In this document: positions 47,152-58,031 of the stretch, one piece after another
Position numbering within the stretch: position 1 is the stretch's first letter
Layout of the letters: every line of letters starts with the position of its first letter
NCBI RefSeq assembly: GCF_005239225.2
Contig: NC_133287.1
Span: 14,985,493 to 15,049,492 of the forward strand
Direction of reading: 5' to 3'
DNA: 64,000 bases
Source: Populus alba
Lineage: Eukaryota; Streptophyta; Magnoliopsida; Malpighiales; Salicaceae
Position numbers and translations under genes: made by a program
Notes under the pieces: model-generated
What the model saw: only the letters and a program-made list of their open reading frames with translations
The model's database searches: none
What the model was told of the DNA's origin: nothing

Positions 47152-47438
47152 TGTTAGAGACGTTAGATGTCTAGAGTTTATGACGTGTTAGGTCTCTAGT
47201 TTGAATCTGTCAATAACTCCTAGTGTTTAGGAGCTCATTTTGTTTTTCAAGTTAGTGTTCAACTGCTTCCTAGTTGTTTACCACCATCTTAGGGTTGTTA
47301 AAGACATGGGCTGCTATTTTGCTATTCAATTATTTGTAATGGCTTTACAGGTCAATTCACTTTCATTCGATCTACAACAGATAAACTTCAGAGAACTTTA
47401 AAGCTCTTTGATTTAGAGTCTATTAATTTGTTCTAACA
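47152..47438 (+). mobile_element. Ty1-copia 5' LTR (287 bp)
   Basis: Begins TGTTAGA and ends TCTAACA, a 7-base terminal inverted repeat with TG..CA borders, just before a primer-binding site at about 47441 (TTTGATATCAAAGC). The site resembles the initiator-tRNA-Met site TGGTATCAGAGC with two transitions. LTR length is typical for small copia elements. Confidence 0.8.
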
Positions 47439-47518
47439 ATTTGATATCAAAGCTCCTAATCGGGCTTGATTGTGAGTATTAGAGAGAGGAGACAAACAAG
47501 AAAGTGAAAGAGTAAGAC

Positions 47519-47803
47519 ATGGTTGCCAAAGGAAGTTTTGTTCAACGAGTCATTTCCAAGTTTGATGGTCATTATAATCATTGGATAATGTTAATGGAAA
47601 ATTTCCTTCGTTTGAAGGAATTTTAGAGTCTTGTTAAAAAAAAAGAAATATAATACCAGAAGCTGATGACTCGTGGCTAATAGTCGCTTAGAGAAAAACG
47701 ATGGAGGATTAGATTCTAAAAAACTTAAAAATCAAGAACTATCTATTTCAAGTCATCGATCTAAACATTTTAGAAACAATCCTCGTCAAAGAAACAACGA
47801 GAC
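47519..47803 (+). pseudogene. Ty1-copia gag N-terminal fragment
   Basis: An ATG at 47519 opens a frame with MVAKGSFVQRVISKFDGHYN and HWIMLMENFLRLKEF, the start of UBN2/DUF4219-type copia gag. It runs into a stop at about 47624 and further stops. The element is cut off before 47804, where the right copy of the 100-bp direct repeat begins; pol and the 3' LTR are absent. Confidence 0.8.
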
Positions 47804-47905
47804 ATTTTATTGAAATACATAGATTGTAAGTGTTTAGCATTAATATGTAATTAATAAAGCGGTGTATATATTTTTATAAAAAAAAACATTTAACTTATAA
47901 AATAT
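47804..47905 (+). repeat. ~100-bp direct repeat, right copy
   Basis: Near-identical to 46335-46437 in the same orientation. The main difference is a tract of A residues near 47878-47888 where the left copy reads TTAAAATACA. Confidence 0.85.
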
Positions 47906-48340
47906 ATTTTTACAAATTTAAACATTCTTGTTTCTCTTTTCAGGATGCATCTGAGTTAATGTATAAGAGATTATCATCCATCCACCACGTACCTAATTTC
48001 TTTTGTAGAAAAAGTTAGAAACGGTTTTGCTTTTGAGCATGAACCACGTTCTTATTATCTTTTAATTTGATTTGTTTTTCCTTTACAAGCTAGTTAGCTA
48101 GATGTTTTTATGCTCTATTACGTCATGTTGTTTATTTTCCCAAACAATTACAATGACATCATAATTATTAAATTCGTTAAAAAAAAATAAAGTAAAAATT
48201 AAGAAGAGTTAACTCAATTTGAACATCATTTTCTAATTAAAAAAAACTTTTTAATTATCTTTAATTAAATTAACTCGAGTTTTTAATATAATTATACAGT
48301 GTTAGATCAATTTTTTCATTAAGTTTTTTTGTGAAGATTT
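47906..48340. other. AT-rich intergenic DNA
   Basis: No gene is seen. Confidence 0.4.
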
Positions 48341-48540
48341 TTGCATTTTAAAGCATTTTTTAAAAAAAATTAAAATTTATTTTTTTTACTTCAAATTAAT
48401 ATTTTTTTTAGTATTTTCAAATCATTTTAACATGCTGATATTAAAAATAAATTTTTTAAAAAAATAAAAAAAATATTATTTTAATACATTGTTAAATAAA
48501 AAATATTTTAAAAAATAACCGTAAACAAGCCTGGCCAAAC
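48341..48540 (+). repeat. AT-rich dispersed element, copy S3
   Basis: Contains TTTTTACTTCAAATTAATAT, TTTTCAAATCATTTTAACATG, GCTGATATTAAAAATAAA and the end AAAATAACCGTAAACAAGCC, the same motif order as copies S1 and S6. Confidence 0.65.
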
Positions 48541-49045
48541 CAGTATAAGTTTTTCTGTAACACACTGATAAATTTTATACAAATAAAATTGTTGTTTGAT
48601 GATCATCTTATATTGATTTTATTAAAGTGTTATCATTGTTCAATTAAGATTCCCCAAGCACGGTCACTTGGATGGAGAATTGAAATCCAATTTTTTAACA
48701 TTGATTACAAAAATTATTCAGATATTTTATGTCAACAAATTTTTTTAAAATGATATAATCAATACCGGCTAATATTTTGTTTTATTAAGTAATAAATAAA
48801 TTTTCAATTTATTTTACATGTAAATAATCAGGTATCTTTCCAATATTCTTTTTAAAATCAACATATTAACATCTTAAAAAATAAACTTAGCAATACTGCC
48901 ACGTGTATATATATATTAACATTGAAAATAATATTCTATTTTATTGATTATCTCATCAATGAAATTGTCATTATTAATATAATCTGTTTTTTTTAATAAT
49001 AAAAAGTTTATTTGAATTAATTTATAAATTAATTGAGATTAAGGA

Positions 49046-49250
49046 GATGTTTAAGAGTATAGTGACTTTTATTTTTCAAAGTATTTTCACTCAAAAATAT
49101 ATAAAATATATATTTTTTATTTTTTTAAAAATTATTTTTAACATTAATAAATCAAAACGATTTTAAAACATAAAAAAATTAATTTAAAATAAAAAATAAA
49201 AATAATTTTAAAAATTTTTATTTTTTTATATTTTAAAAATATTTTTAAAG
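49046..49250 (-). repeat. AT-rich dispersed element, copy S4 (inverted)
   Basis: On the minus strand it reads the element S core (AAATCGTTTTGATTTATTAA, then ATGTTAAAAATAATTTTTAA). The ends have decayed. It lies next to S5 in opposite orientation, with about 40 bases between. Confidence 0.5.
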
Positions 49251-49289
49251 AATTTAAATATTCTTACTTTTTTTCATTTTAAAAAGTTT

Positions 49290-49420
49290 TCAAATCATTA
49301 TTTTAATATATTAATATTAAAATTAACTTTTTAAAAATAAAAAAAATATATTATTTTAATATATTTTTAATAAAATAATACTTTAAAAAATAATCGCCGC
49401 CAAACTTTCAAACCCCACTA
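49290..49420 (+). repeat. AT-rich dispersed element, copy S5 (partial)
   Basis: Contains GTTTTCAAATCATTATTTTAA, ATATTAATATTAAAATTAAC and the right end AATAATCGCCGCCAAACTTTC. The left arm is missing or merged with S4. Confidence 0.55.
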
Positions 49421-50215
49421 AGGCTATGTTTGTTTCTTGGAATTCACTTTTCGAGAAACCACTTGTTATTGAAATCCAAACTTTTTTGTGTTTGTTTGTC
49501 ATTAGAAAAGTTGTTCAACGAAAAATACTTTCTAGTCAAAGAAAAATTTGGCTTGGTTTTTAGGAATGTGTTTTCCTAGAAAATTTGGACGGAAAACACC
49601 TTTCCAGAAGTTGTGAAAAAATTTAGAAATATCATATTATTTGCCGTTTATATCAAATTTAATCCTGAAACTTTTGATTTCTATATATATATATATATAT
49701 ATGTTTTTGAATATTTATTTTTCAATTTTATATTTTAAAATTTAATTTTTATATTAACTTTGGTTCTTATTTTTATAATTATTATTTGCTTTTCCCTTAT
49801 TATTTCTTTATTAAAATTTTTTATGTATCAAATTTGGTCCTCATTCTTTTGATTGTTACTTATTTTATTTGAAATAATTTATGAAATGTTAATTATTATT
49901 ATTTTAATTTTTTTAATTTTTATTTTATTTTATTTTTTAGATTTGATCTCTATTATTTTAATTATTTTTATTTTATTTGAGATAATTTATGTAATTATAT
50001 TTTTTTTCAATTTCATTCACATTCAACTTTTTAATTTGTAAGATTTATTTCTTATTATTTTAATAAACTTGAGAAAAATAAACATTAATAAGTTATTTTT
50101 AATTCATTTTCCATAATATAACCAAATATTAAAAAATATTTTTCAATTTATTTTTCATTATACTATCAAATATTAAAAAATAATTTATTCTTTTTAGAAT
50201 TTACCTTTTTTAAAA
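49421..50215. repeat. Probable non-coding transposon, AT-rich
   Basis: Starts GGCTATGTTTGTTTCTTGG. It carries GAATGTGTTTTCCTAGAAA and GGACGGAAAACACCTTTCC near its left third, and TTTTCCATAATATAACCAAA near the right end. I recognise this as resembling a common poplar repeat, but borders are uncertain. A (TA)n tract lies at 49683-49702. The open frame at 49853-50041 is AT-bias noise. Confidence 0.4.
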
Positions 50216-50639
50216 TATACAGTACCTAAAATATCAACGAAACTTCCTAGCTTCCAAACCCCACTAAAATATCTACGAAACTTTCTAGTTCCCACCATAA
50301 AGGGCAATACAGTAACTCTCCATGAAAAGACCTCGATATTTGGTAAACGTCTAGAACCAGTCAGCACTCTTAACGGCTAGGATTTCTCCTCTAAATCAAA
50401 AGGACATGATGCTAATCAAACTCGTGCTGTTCTGAAATCCAAAATCACAGTCACTCACTCCACTCTCCCCACCCCCACCCCCACCCCCAAAACGTTTCGT
50501 TTTCCCCCTCTCACTTATTCTATCAATCTCATTTTAATCACCAAAACACTTCCTGTCTCTCTAATCTTTTAATCTCCACCGTCAGATCTACCAGATCTAG
50601 AACATTCCTGACTTCCCTTCAAGCGCCGCCGTAACGGAT
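50216..50639 (+). promoter_or_regulatory. Promoter and 5' UTR of the PHD-finger gene
   Basis: A short direct repeat lies at 50222-50300 (ATATCAACGAAACTTCCTAG; ATATCTACGAAACTTTCTAG). Closer to the start are pyrimidine-rich stretches (CTCACTCCACTCTCCCC) typical of plant 5' UTRs. No clear TATA box is seen. Confidence 0.5.
50467..50488 (-). promoter_or_regulatory. Putative G-quadruplex / i-motif tract
   Basis: The plus strand reads four C-runs of four to five separated by single A residues. The minus strand therefore has four G-runs with one-base loops, the most stable class of predicted G-quadruplex. It lies about 150 bases before the PHD gene start, in the promoter or 5' UTR. Confidence 0.75.
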
Positions 50640-53600
50640 ATGGTTGTTAACGGGAGACCAATTAAGAGGATGAAGAGGAGTGTCACAGCTGATCTCTATA
50701 ACTTCCTCACTTTCCCTGCCTCCTCCTCCTCCTCCTCTTCATCTTCGCTTCCTCCACCTCGCGGTCCTTTCAGATCCAACGTCAGGTCGTTTTTAACTGA
50801 ACACGCGCTGTTACCTCCCCCCTCCTCGCTTTTCCCCCATCTGCTCACGTGGCAAATCTCGTTTCGAGTCGGTGACTTAGTGGAGTCTGGTGGTGGAGAG
50901 GCCGGGTTGGCGGTGGTTTCTTTGGATGTGGTGGAGGAGGATGTGGCTAGATCTAGAACTGTTTACTGTGATCAGTGTCGAGTTGTTGGTGAGTTAACTC
51001 AGCTCGAGTTACTGAAAAACGCGTTATTTTTCCTTCACGCTTTCTCTTCCCTTGCCATTTGTTGGTCGGGGCGGGAACCTCGAGAGCTCTCTTGTTCTGT
51101 GTGTGTCTCTCTCTCTAGTTTGTGTTTTTTTACTTTTTGTAAAATAATAAAAAATAAAATACCGCGCCATATCACGTGATCGTCTCGTGAGAGTGTCTAT
51201 CGAATGAGTGAACGAGAAGATGGTAACTTATCGTGAGAAATTGGCGGTGTTGTGTGACCTGGATGGACGGGTAATGTGGGGCCCAGAGCAATAATGACAA
51301 AAAACAAAATGATCTGGTGTCGATTAATGTTATCTCAGTTAGGATAGAAATGTCTTTTTGACACGTGGCGCGCTTTGGGTCCCTGCTTTTGTTGTTTTAT
51401 TTTTTTTATTGATGGGTGCTGTTGCGTGACAGCTATTCTCAGCATTTAATGCAGCATGCTTGCTTGTCTTGTTGTGGTGGCCAGCCTTTGGTTTAGTTTT
51501 GGTGGGACCGTATCGTGCATGCACCTGTGTTGCCTTCTTTTGATGGGGATCATGAATTTGTTTTTGGTTGTAAAATCCATGTTGTGCTTTGACTATTCCA
51601 GTTGCTTGGGCAATAATGCTTGGTTGTGGATAATGAGTTGACGGTACTGTTGTCTTTGAATAGGATATTTCTTTTTGTGGTCTCAACTGGGTTAGTTGGT
51701 GCTTGGTAGTTGACCAAATTTAATTTCCTTTTTTGAATGTTTTTGATGCGTCTAGAAGTTTGTAATGTTGGCCATGGGATGATTTTTTTTTTCCCCATAA
51801 TATAAAACTGGTATTCTTAAGATGGATGAGAGTGGACTCAATATGAAAGAATGATGAAGTTATGGGGTTAAACATGGGGCCACTTTGGAGTATGACTGTT
51901 TGATTGCTTTCTGAGGAAAAAATTGTGGGTGATAGATTAACTTATGATGTGTTTAGTTGAACATAATGTCATCTGATGGACTTAGAAGGTGAAAAGTGTT
52001 TTTTTTTTTTGTACTTACACTGTCATTGCTTGGTTATGTTTTTCGAATTTTCTGTGTTAGAAAATAGTATTGTGATTGTTTAGATTTTGCTTGTGTTACT
52101 TATTTGTTGTTGTTTTCCTCTGCGCGGTAGGTTGGAGTGAACATCCAGTATGCAGTAAGCGTTACCATTTTATCATTAAGGCTGACGGTAACTCCATTGG
52201 TGGGTATCATAAGCCATGCACTTACTGCGGAGACATCCTGCATTTGTCTGAATCAAGGTGAGAACCCTTAGTTATCCTCAGCTTCACCTTGTTTAGCATT
52301 GATTGTGATAATATGTTGGACATGGTATCTTGTTCTTTTATTATTTGGCATAATTTAGTACTGTATTCCATTAATGCAATGTTCATACTTAATATGATAT
52401 ACAGTAATTATGTATTGATACATTATGTCGATCTTTGTTAAACTATAATTTTCTTCTTGTGATTTTTTGATGTAAAAAATGCATGTTTGTGGTCTGGGGA
52501 TAGCATGACCAAGGAAATAGGCTGTCCTTTAACAATTTCACGAGTACACTTTATCTGCCACATAGTTTTGCTTGAAGATACAATTTACTAGATCTGTTTT
52601 AATAGCTGTTACAAATTGCTTTATGGAACTGAATTTTGATACATTGGTGTATTGAACTTGATTCATGTTGGGATCAATGCTAATATCTTACCTGTTGATA
52701 ACCCTGGTTGATTTGAAGTTAATACTTTTTCTGCATCATTTTTGTGGCTTTTGATGATCTTCTGAATTTTCTATTTTAGGTGCAAGGCATGTGACCATAT
52801 AATAACTGCAGATGATGTAGAAGAGTGGGTCCATCACCAGTTGGAAGACACCACTCATCTTTTACACGGGGTCATCCATGCAAATGGTTACGGGCACCTT
52901 CTTAGGGTAAATGGCAAAGAAGGGGGCTCCAGGGTCCTTTCTGGATGCCATATCATGGATTTTTGGGATCGGTTATGTAAAAGTCTTGGAGTCAGGTTAG
53001 GATTTCTCTATTGCACTTCAATTTCATGCTTGTTACTTCGTGAGAGTGTTCTGTTAAGTTGAAATTAATTTCTAATATTTGCTAGCTCATAATTTTTGTC
53101 GGAGTTCTCTACATAAACCTTCAGCTCTCAGTTTCATGCTTGTTACTTAGTGAGACTATTCTGTTAAGTTGAAGATGATTTCTAATATTTGCTAGCTCAA
53201 AATATTTATTGGAGTTCTCTACATAAACCTTCAACTATTCAGTGTGTTTCTCTAAGACCTCGTTTGCTTTTGTGTTTCAAAAGCACTTTTGAAAAAAGTT
53301 TATTTTTTATTTTTTTACTTAAAATTAATTTTTTTTTTTTCAGGTCGTTTTGATGTGTTGATATCAAAAGTAATTTTTTTAAAAATAAAAATATTATTTT
53401 GATTTATTTCTAAGTGAAAAATACTTTAAAAAACAACTATTACCACACTCTCAAACACCCTCCAAGTAGATGTTATCTTTGGAAGATATTTCATGATCTA
53501 GGAGAATTTGAATACGGGAAGATTGAGACAAGTAGTTGATGTTTTGTACCGCTACTTGTAAAAGACAAACATAACTGTGGAAGGGCTGAAATTTGTGGAA

Positions 53601-55722
53601 GCCATCTATGGGGCTGTTCTTTTGGGTCATTGAAATGTTCATTTTTGTTAATTCATTTTGGTGTGGATTTATTGGAAGTTGTAATTTGTCTAGTGATTTG
53701 GTAGATAGAATGCTTTATGCTTCTCTTGAAATCAAGGGTTTTGTACATATTATTCTGGAGATCAAAACGCAGTTGATATTTTATACTCTCTTAATCTTGT
53801 TGGATGTTGGTTTTCTTGTATGGTAGCCTGAATCCTGTTAGCCTCCTGATTTCATCTAATTGTAGCTGGGAATTAAACCAACTATTTTGTCTTTTTTCCA
53901 TGCATTAACAGAAAGGTCAGTGTGATGGATGTATCAAAGAAGTATGGTATAGAGTACAGGCTACTTCATGCTATCACTAAAGGCCATTCGTGGTATGGTG
54001 ACTGGGGCTATGAGTTTGGTGCTGGCAGTTTTGGTTTGACAGTTGATGCCTATAAGTCAGCTGTTGAAACACTCTCCAGCCTACCTTTGTCGATCTTTCT
54101 TTCCGAAGGACAGAAAACACACACTCGCTTGCAGGATACAATAAAGTTCTACCAATCTTTGTCAGATCATGAGCTTGTAAATACTAGAGATCTTTTCTGT
54201 TATTTGACAAGTTTGATCCACGATGCTCACAAGTCTACCTCAGGGGTTGATGATTCTAGTTGCAAGAAGTGTCCTTTTTATGCACCAGGGATTTCTCCTT
54301 CATGGACTCGGGGTGATATTGAACGTGTTGAAGAAGCCATGTTTAGAGTACTACGAGCGGTGTCTGGGTCCAACTGGGTAAGTTGGCGTGCACTTAGAGG
54401 CGCTGTTTTCAAAGTGGCTCCTCCAGAGCTCCTTGATCATTGCCTGAAAGAACTTGGAGGGAAATTTGCAGCTGATGGAATGATTGTCAGCTCTCGCTGC
54501 AATCCTAGTTCAGGTGCTTTTGAGTACAGGTTAGCAGTTAATCTATCCATTACTTGATTCATGATTGGCATAAATAGAACAACTTAAAATCTGAAGAGGT
54601 TTTCTGGCTGTCCGGCAGTCCTCTAGTTTTATTATATTAACTGCAATATCCTATTCTTATTCTAATTTGGCAATGATTAAACTAATGGTCAACATAGCAA
54701 TCTTCTTTGTGCATGAAATGGATCTTGGAAAGACATGAATGGTTTTGAAAGTAATTTTTATTATTTCACTTTTCTGGGAAAACTATGTTCTGGAAACTGA
54801 TACATGAAAAAAAACAATTTGAGTTCAGGGTTATGATGGAGCTGGATGGTATTGTTAATTATTAGGGCTGAGATCTAAACCCCTTTTTCCCTTGGGAGGT
54901 CCTGTCATTTGCTTTGAATTTTATGTAGTGCAATTTTTCAGTGCAGTGCTATTGTATTAACTTTGTGTTCCAATTTGATACAGACTGGAACCTGGAAATC
55001 CTTCCTTAAATAGCACTGCCGCCGCCATTGGCTCTTCTGTCATTACCTGCCCTTCTGAAGAAAACCTTATACAGGACCTGAGATTCCTTTATGAAAACAT
55101 GCTACTCCCTCAAACAATGTTGAGCTTTGGACATGAGGTCACAAGTGATGCTGGGATCATCTCAGCCAGGAAACTTCTGGACTGCAAGCAGTTCATGAAG
55201 GACTACAACAAGTGTGAAACAACGGTGGCGTCTGTACCAAATACTATATTCCTGTCATGTGAGGTGGAGATTGTTGATCAGTTGGAAGAAAATGTCCCAA
55301 ATCTCCCCCCAGAAACAGTAGTCTTGCCTTCAAATGCTACAGTAATTGATCTCAAGCGAGAAGCATCCAGGGTGTTTCAAGATGTGTATCTGATGCTCAG
55401 AAGATTCCATGCTGAAGAGCTTCTCGGCTATAGTGGTGTTGATGATTCCACCCAGGTCAAGCTCTTGATAGGGTCGGCTGAATCTGTTCAGCTCCGAGGG
55501 AGATGCCTCGGAAAAAATGGTCTTGGTAAATTTAGAATGGAAAGAGGAACCGAGGGATGGACTGTGGACTGCTGCTGCGGGGCAAAAGACGATGATGGAG
55601 AGAGAATGTTAGCTTGTGATGTCTGTGGAGTGTGGCAACACACCAGGTGTTCTGGCATTCCGGATTCTGATTCAGTGCCTGCCAAGTTTGTCTGTCTTAG
55701 ATGTAGAGGATCCAGCCTCTGA
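50640..55722 (+). CDS. PHD-finger protein of the MMD1/MS1 group (At1g33420-like)
   Basis: Five exons: 50640-50988, 52131-52257, 52780-52995, 53912-54529, 54984-55722. They join in frame to 682 aa. The N terminus (MVVNGRPIKRMKR, then DLYNFLTFP and a Ser run) matches what I recall of Arabidopsis PHD protein At1g33420, a relative of MALE MEIOCYTE DEATH 1 and MALE STERILITY 1. The middle has Cys-rich segments (SRTVYCDQCRVVG; PCTYCGDILHL; CKACDH) and a conserved helical region with WVSWRALRGAVFKVAPPELL. The C-terminal C4HC3 PHD finger (about residues 633-678) has CCCGAKDDDGERMLACDVCG and WQHTRC. PHD fingers of this group read methylated histone H3; MMD1 acts in male meiocytes. A role in nuclear transcription control is inferred from the family. 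Intron 3 contains a 110-bp tandem duplication and an element S copy. Confidence 0.9.
53022..53241 (+). repeat. 110-bp tandem duplication in PHD gene intron 3
   Basis: TTTCATGCTTGTTACTT at 53022 recurs at 53132, and the two 110-base units stay closely similar to their ends (TTCTCTACATAAACCTTCA in both). The first unit begins 27 bases inside the intron. Confidence 0.9.
53259..53462 (+). repeat. AT-rich dispersed element, copy S6
   Basis: The clearest copy in the window. The left end is CCTCGTTTGCTTTTGTGTTTC, with the core TCGTTTTGATGTGTTGATATC, and the right end AACAACTATTACCACACTC. It lies in intron 3 directly after the tandem duplication. Confidence 0.7.
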
Positions 55723-57800
55723 AGAGACGATAACTTACCGCATCAGTGGCAATGGCAGAAGCTGTGGAAAGAGGATGCCTCCAAAAATCAAGAGGCTGTA
55801 AATGTTCTCTTTTCGATCGTTTTCATAGGTTAGTTTTTCCTCCAATGTTAGGGTGAGAATATGCACACATCAAATGCAGTTGTGGTCTCCCTATTTCCAG
55901 CACTGGTCTGGTCTGGTGTTGTCTTTTATGTACATAAACCCTAACCGAGTAAAAAAAAAAGAAGGAATTAGCATGGATGTCAACTGTGAATTCGTATTTA
56001 CCTGCTTGATGCCGCGATTAGCTGTGAAGGTGATGGATGGGGAGTTTTTGACTGATTGTGTCTGGCCTCGATAAGCCTCCAAATGCCTCCATCCATTTAT
56101 CTCTTAACCTCATAAATTCTCTGTTAAATCTCCCCATCCATGTTCTTATCTAAATATAATTTTATTCGGTAAAAAAAAATGACACGTTTTATTCGGAAAC
56201 TGCCGAGGAATTGTAAGAGAAAGCTTCAGTTAAAATGTCAAGATTGCTCGGAAGAAAATTGATACCGATCACATAAATCCAAAAAAGAAAAAGAAAAAAC
56301 AGTGTGGGAAGCACTCACAAGAAAATGGAAGTAAGATAATATAAAAACAGAGAGAGAAGACGGCACCACCACTACATGTGTCCAATGCACTCAAGAAAGC
56401 ATGTTGAAATCTCATGCCCAAAAAGAAGCTTTTGATTGCATATGAAGCTTCCTCCACCTCATGCTCCATTGTGATTGTTTCTTCTCTCAAATGGAAACCA
56501 GCTAGCCACCGCCACCCCCCACTGAATCTTGATCTACGTGGGCTAACATTGCCTCCACTGAATCTTGATCTACGTGGTAACATTGCCTCCCCCCTCCTCC
56601 ATCACACACTAGTCTTGGTGTCACAGTGTTTTCATTAATCTATTGTTTGAATCTTGCAAGGTGCCACATCTTTTTTGGTGATTATACTCAAAAGTCTTGA
56701 TAATTGCCAGTCGAAGTCAACAAGCCTGCCTGCACAAACTTCTAATCAACTAGTTTAAGGTTTTACTTCAGCATGGATACTTATGTTAGGTTATAAGTGG
56801 GGAGGTTTACCTCCAAGTGGGAGTTGACAAGTAACAAGGTTTTGCTGTGATGAGATTTTTCTAGATTAGTCAAGTCTATTTAGTAGCTGGTCAAGGAGTT
56901 AATCAACGTGAATAAGATGCATTTCCAAACAAGTCATTGTCCTAGAATAACAATGGTTAAGAAAAAAAACAAGTGGGATTATGAGAAAATTGAGTAGAAG
57001 AAGAGTCACAAATTTACTACTAATACATTTGAGCCGTATGTTGTTAAAGAAATAGTGTATTTTTTGTTATATCAAATTAGTCCTGCTTTTCAAATGAGAT
57101 CATAAGATATAATTTATATTATTTTTTAATATATCCTCTCAAGTAGCTTGAAATTTATACAGACTCATATTATTTTGTGTTTAATTTTTATCAAATAAAT
57201 AAGGACAGTAAGATTCAAACTCGTGACCACTTGGTTTTGATATTATGTCAATGAACCAATTCAACTCAAAAACTTAAATTATTAGATAAGGTCCAAGATA
57301 TAATTTATATTATTCTCTCACATTGTTGCTATTATTATTATTGTTTCTTTATCTTCTATTCTAAAAGACTAGCTAACAAAAACTTTCTATTTTTGTTTTA
57401 ATTATTTTCAAATTAAAAAGAAGATACTCGAAATTGACACCTCTTTCTCAGGAGATGATGATCAAATCCAAGGATACGAATGCAAATTGAACTCTCTATT
57501 GATTAAAAATCAGTCGACTAGAGAAGGTTTATGAACTCTCTCGCCATTCTCTTGCACCTTCATTCGAATCCAATGTTCCTATATGCATGTATGATGATGG
57601 TTTGAAAGCAGGCATCATGCATGGTTTGTCTAGGATCGAATATTCAAGGCACACTAATTGCTGTGACTTTGTTACGTGTCTCCCTACATCTACATGCAAA
57701 TTAATGTGTTAATCACCACGCATTATTTAATCTATAATTAACATAAAGTAAGCAAGATTATTATAATTTATATTAATCACAACATGCTACCTGGACCATA
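55723..57800. other. Intergenic region between PHD and peroxidase genes
   Basis: The first few hundred bases are PHD 3' UTR. A 36-base tandem pair lies at 56519-56588 (CTGAATCTTGATCTACGTGG twice). Minus-strand frames near 56269-56583 lack support. The stretch 56640-57800 is ordinary AT-rich DNA with no gene seen. Confidence 0.5.
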
Positions 57801-57905
57801 GTAATTGGGTGGAGAAAATGATAGATCCACTATCTTCTAACCCTGCATGCATTGTCCAAAATTTACTATTACCTCTTTGGGGCAACCCTTCTCCAATCAT
57901 TCGCG

Positions 57906-57915
57906 TTTATATATA
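57906..57915 (+). promoter_or_regulatory. Probable TATA box of the peroxidase gene
   Basis: CGCGTTTATATATACACAAAC lies about 120 bases before the peroxidase start codon, a suitable position for a short 5' UTR. Confidence 0.55.
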
Positions 57916-58031
57916 CACAAACACATTGCTAACTTCCTCTTCACTCTTCAATCAACCTAGCTGCTTCCAAATCTCTCCCATTGCATTCTTAGCCTTCGCC
58001 ATATACAGAGTTCCCTTCGAAGCTATCAAAG

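Noticed and set aside
49853..50041. 62-codon frame rich in Ile, Leu and Phe
   Set aside because: A translation of T/A-rich repeat DNA that mimics a membrane protein.
56269..56583. 104-codon minus-strand frame
   Set aside because: It includes a tandem repeat and a poly-Phe stretch from a T-run; a later Met gives MEHEVEEASYAIKSFFLGMR but no family is recognised and no splice context was found.
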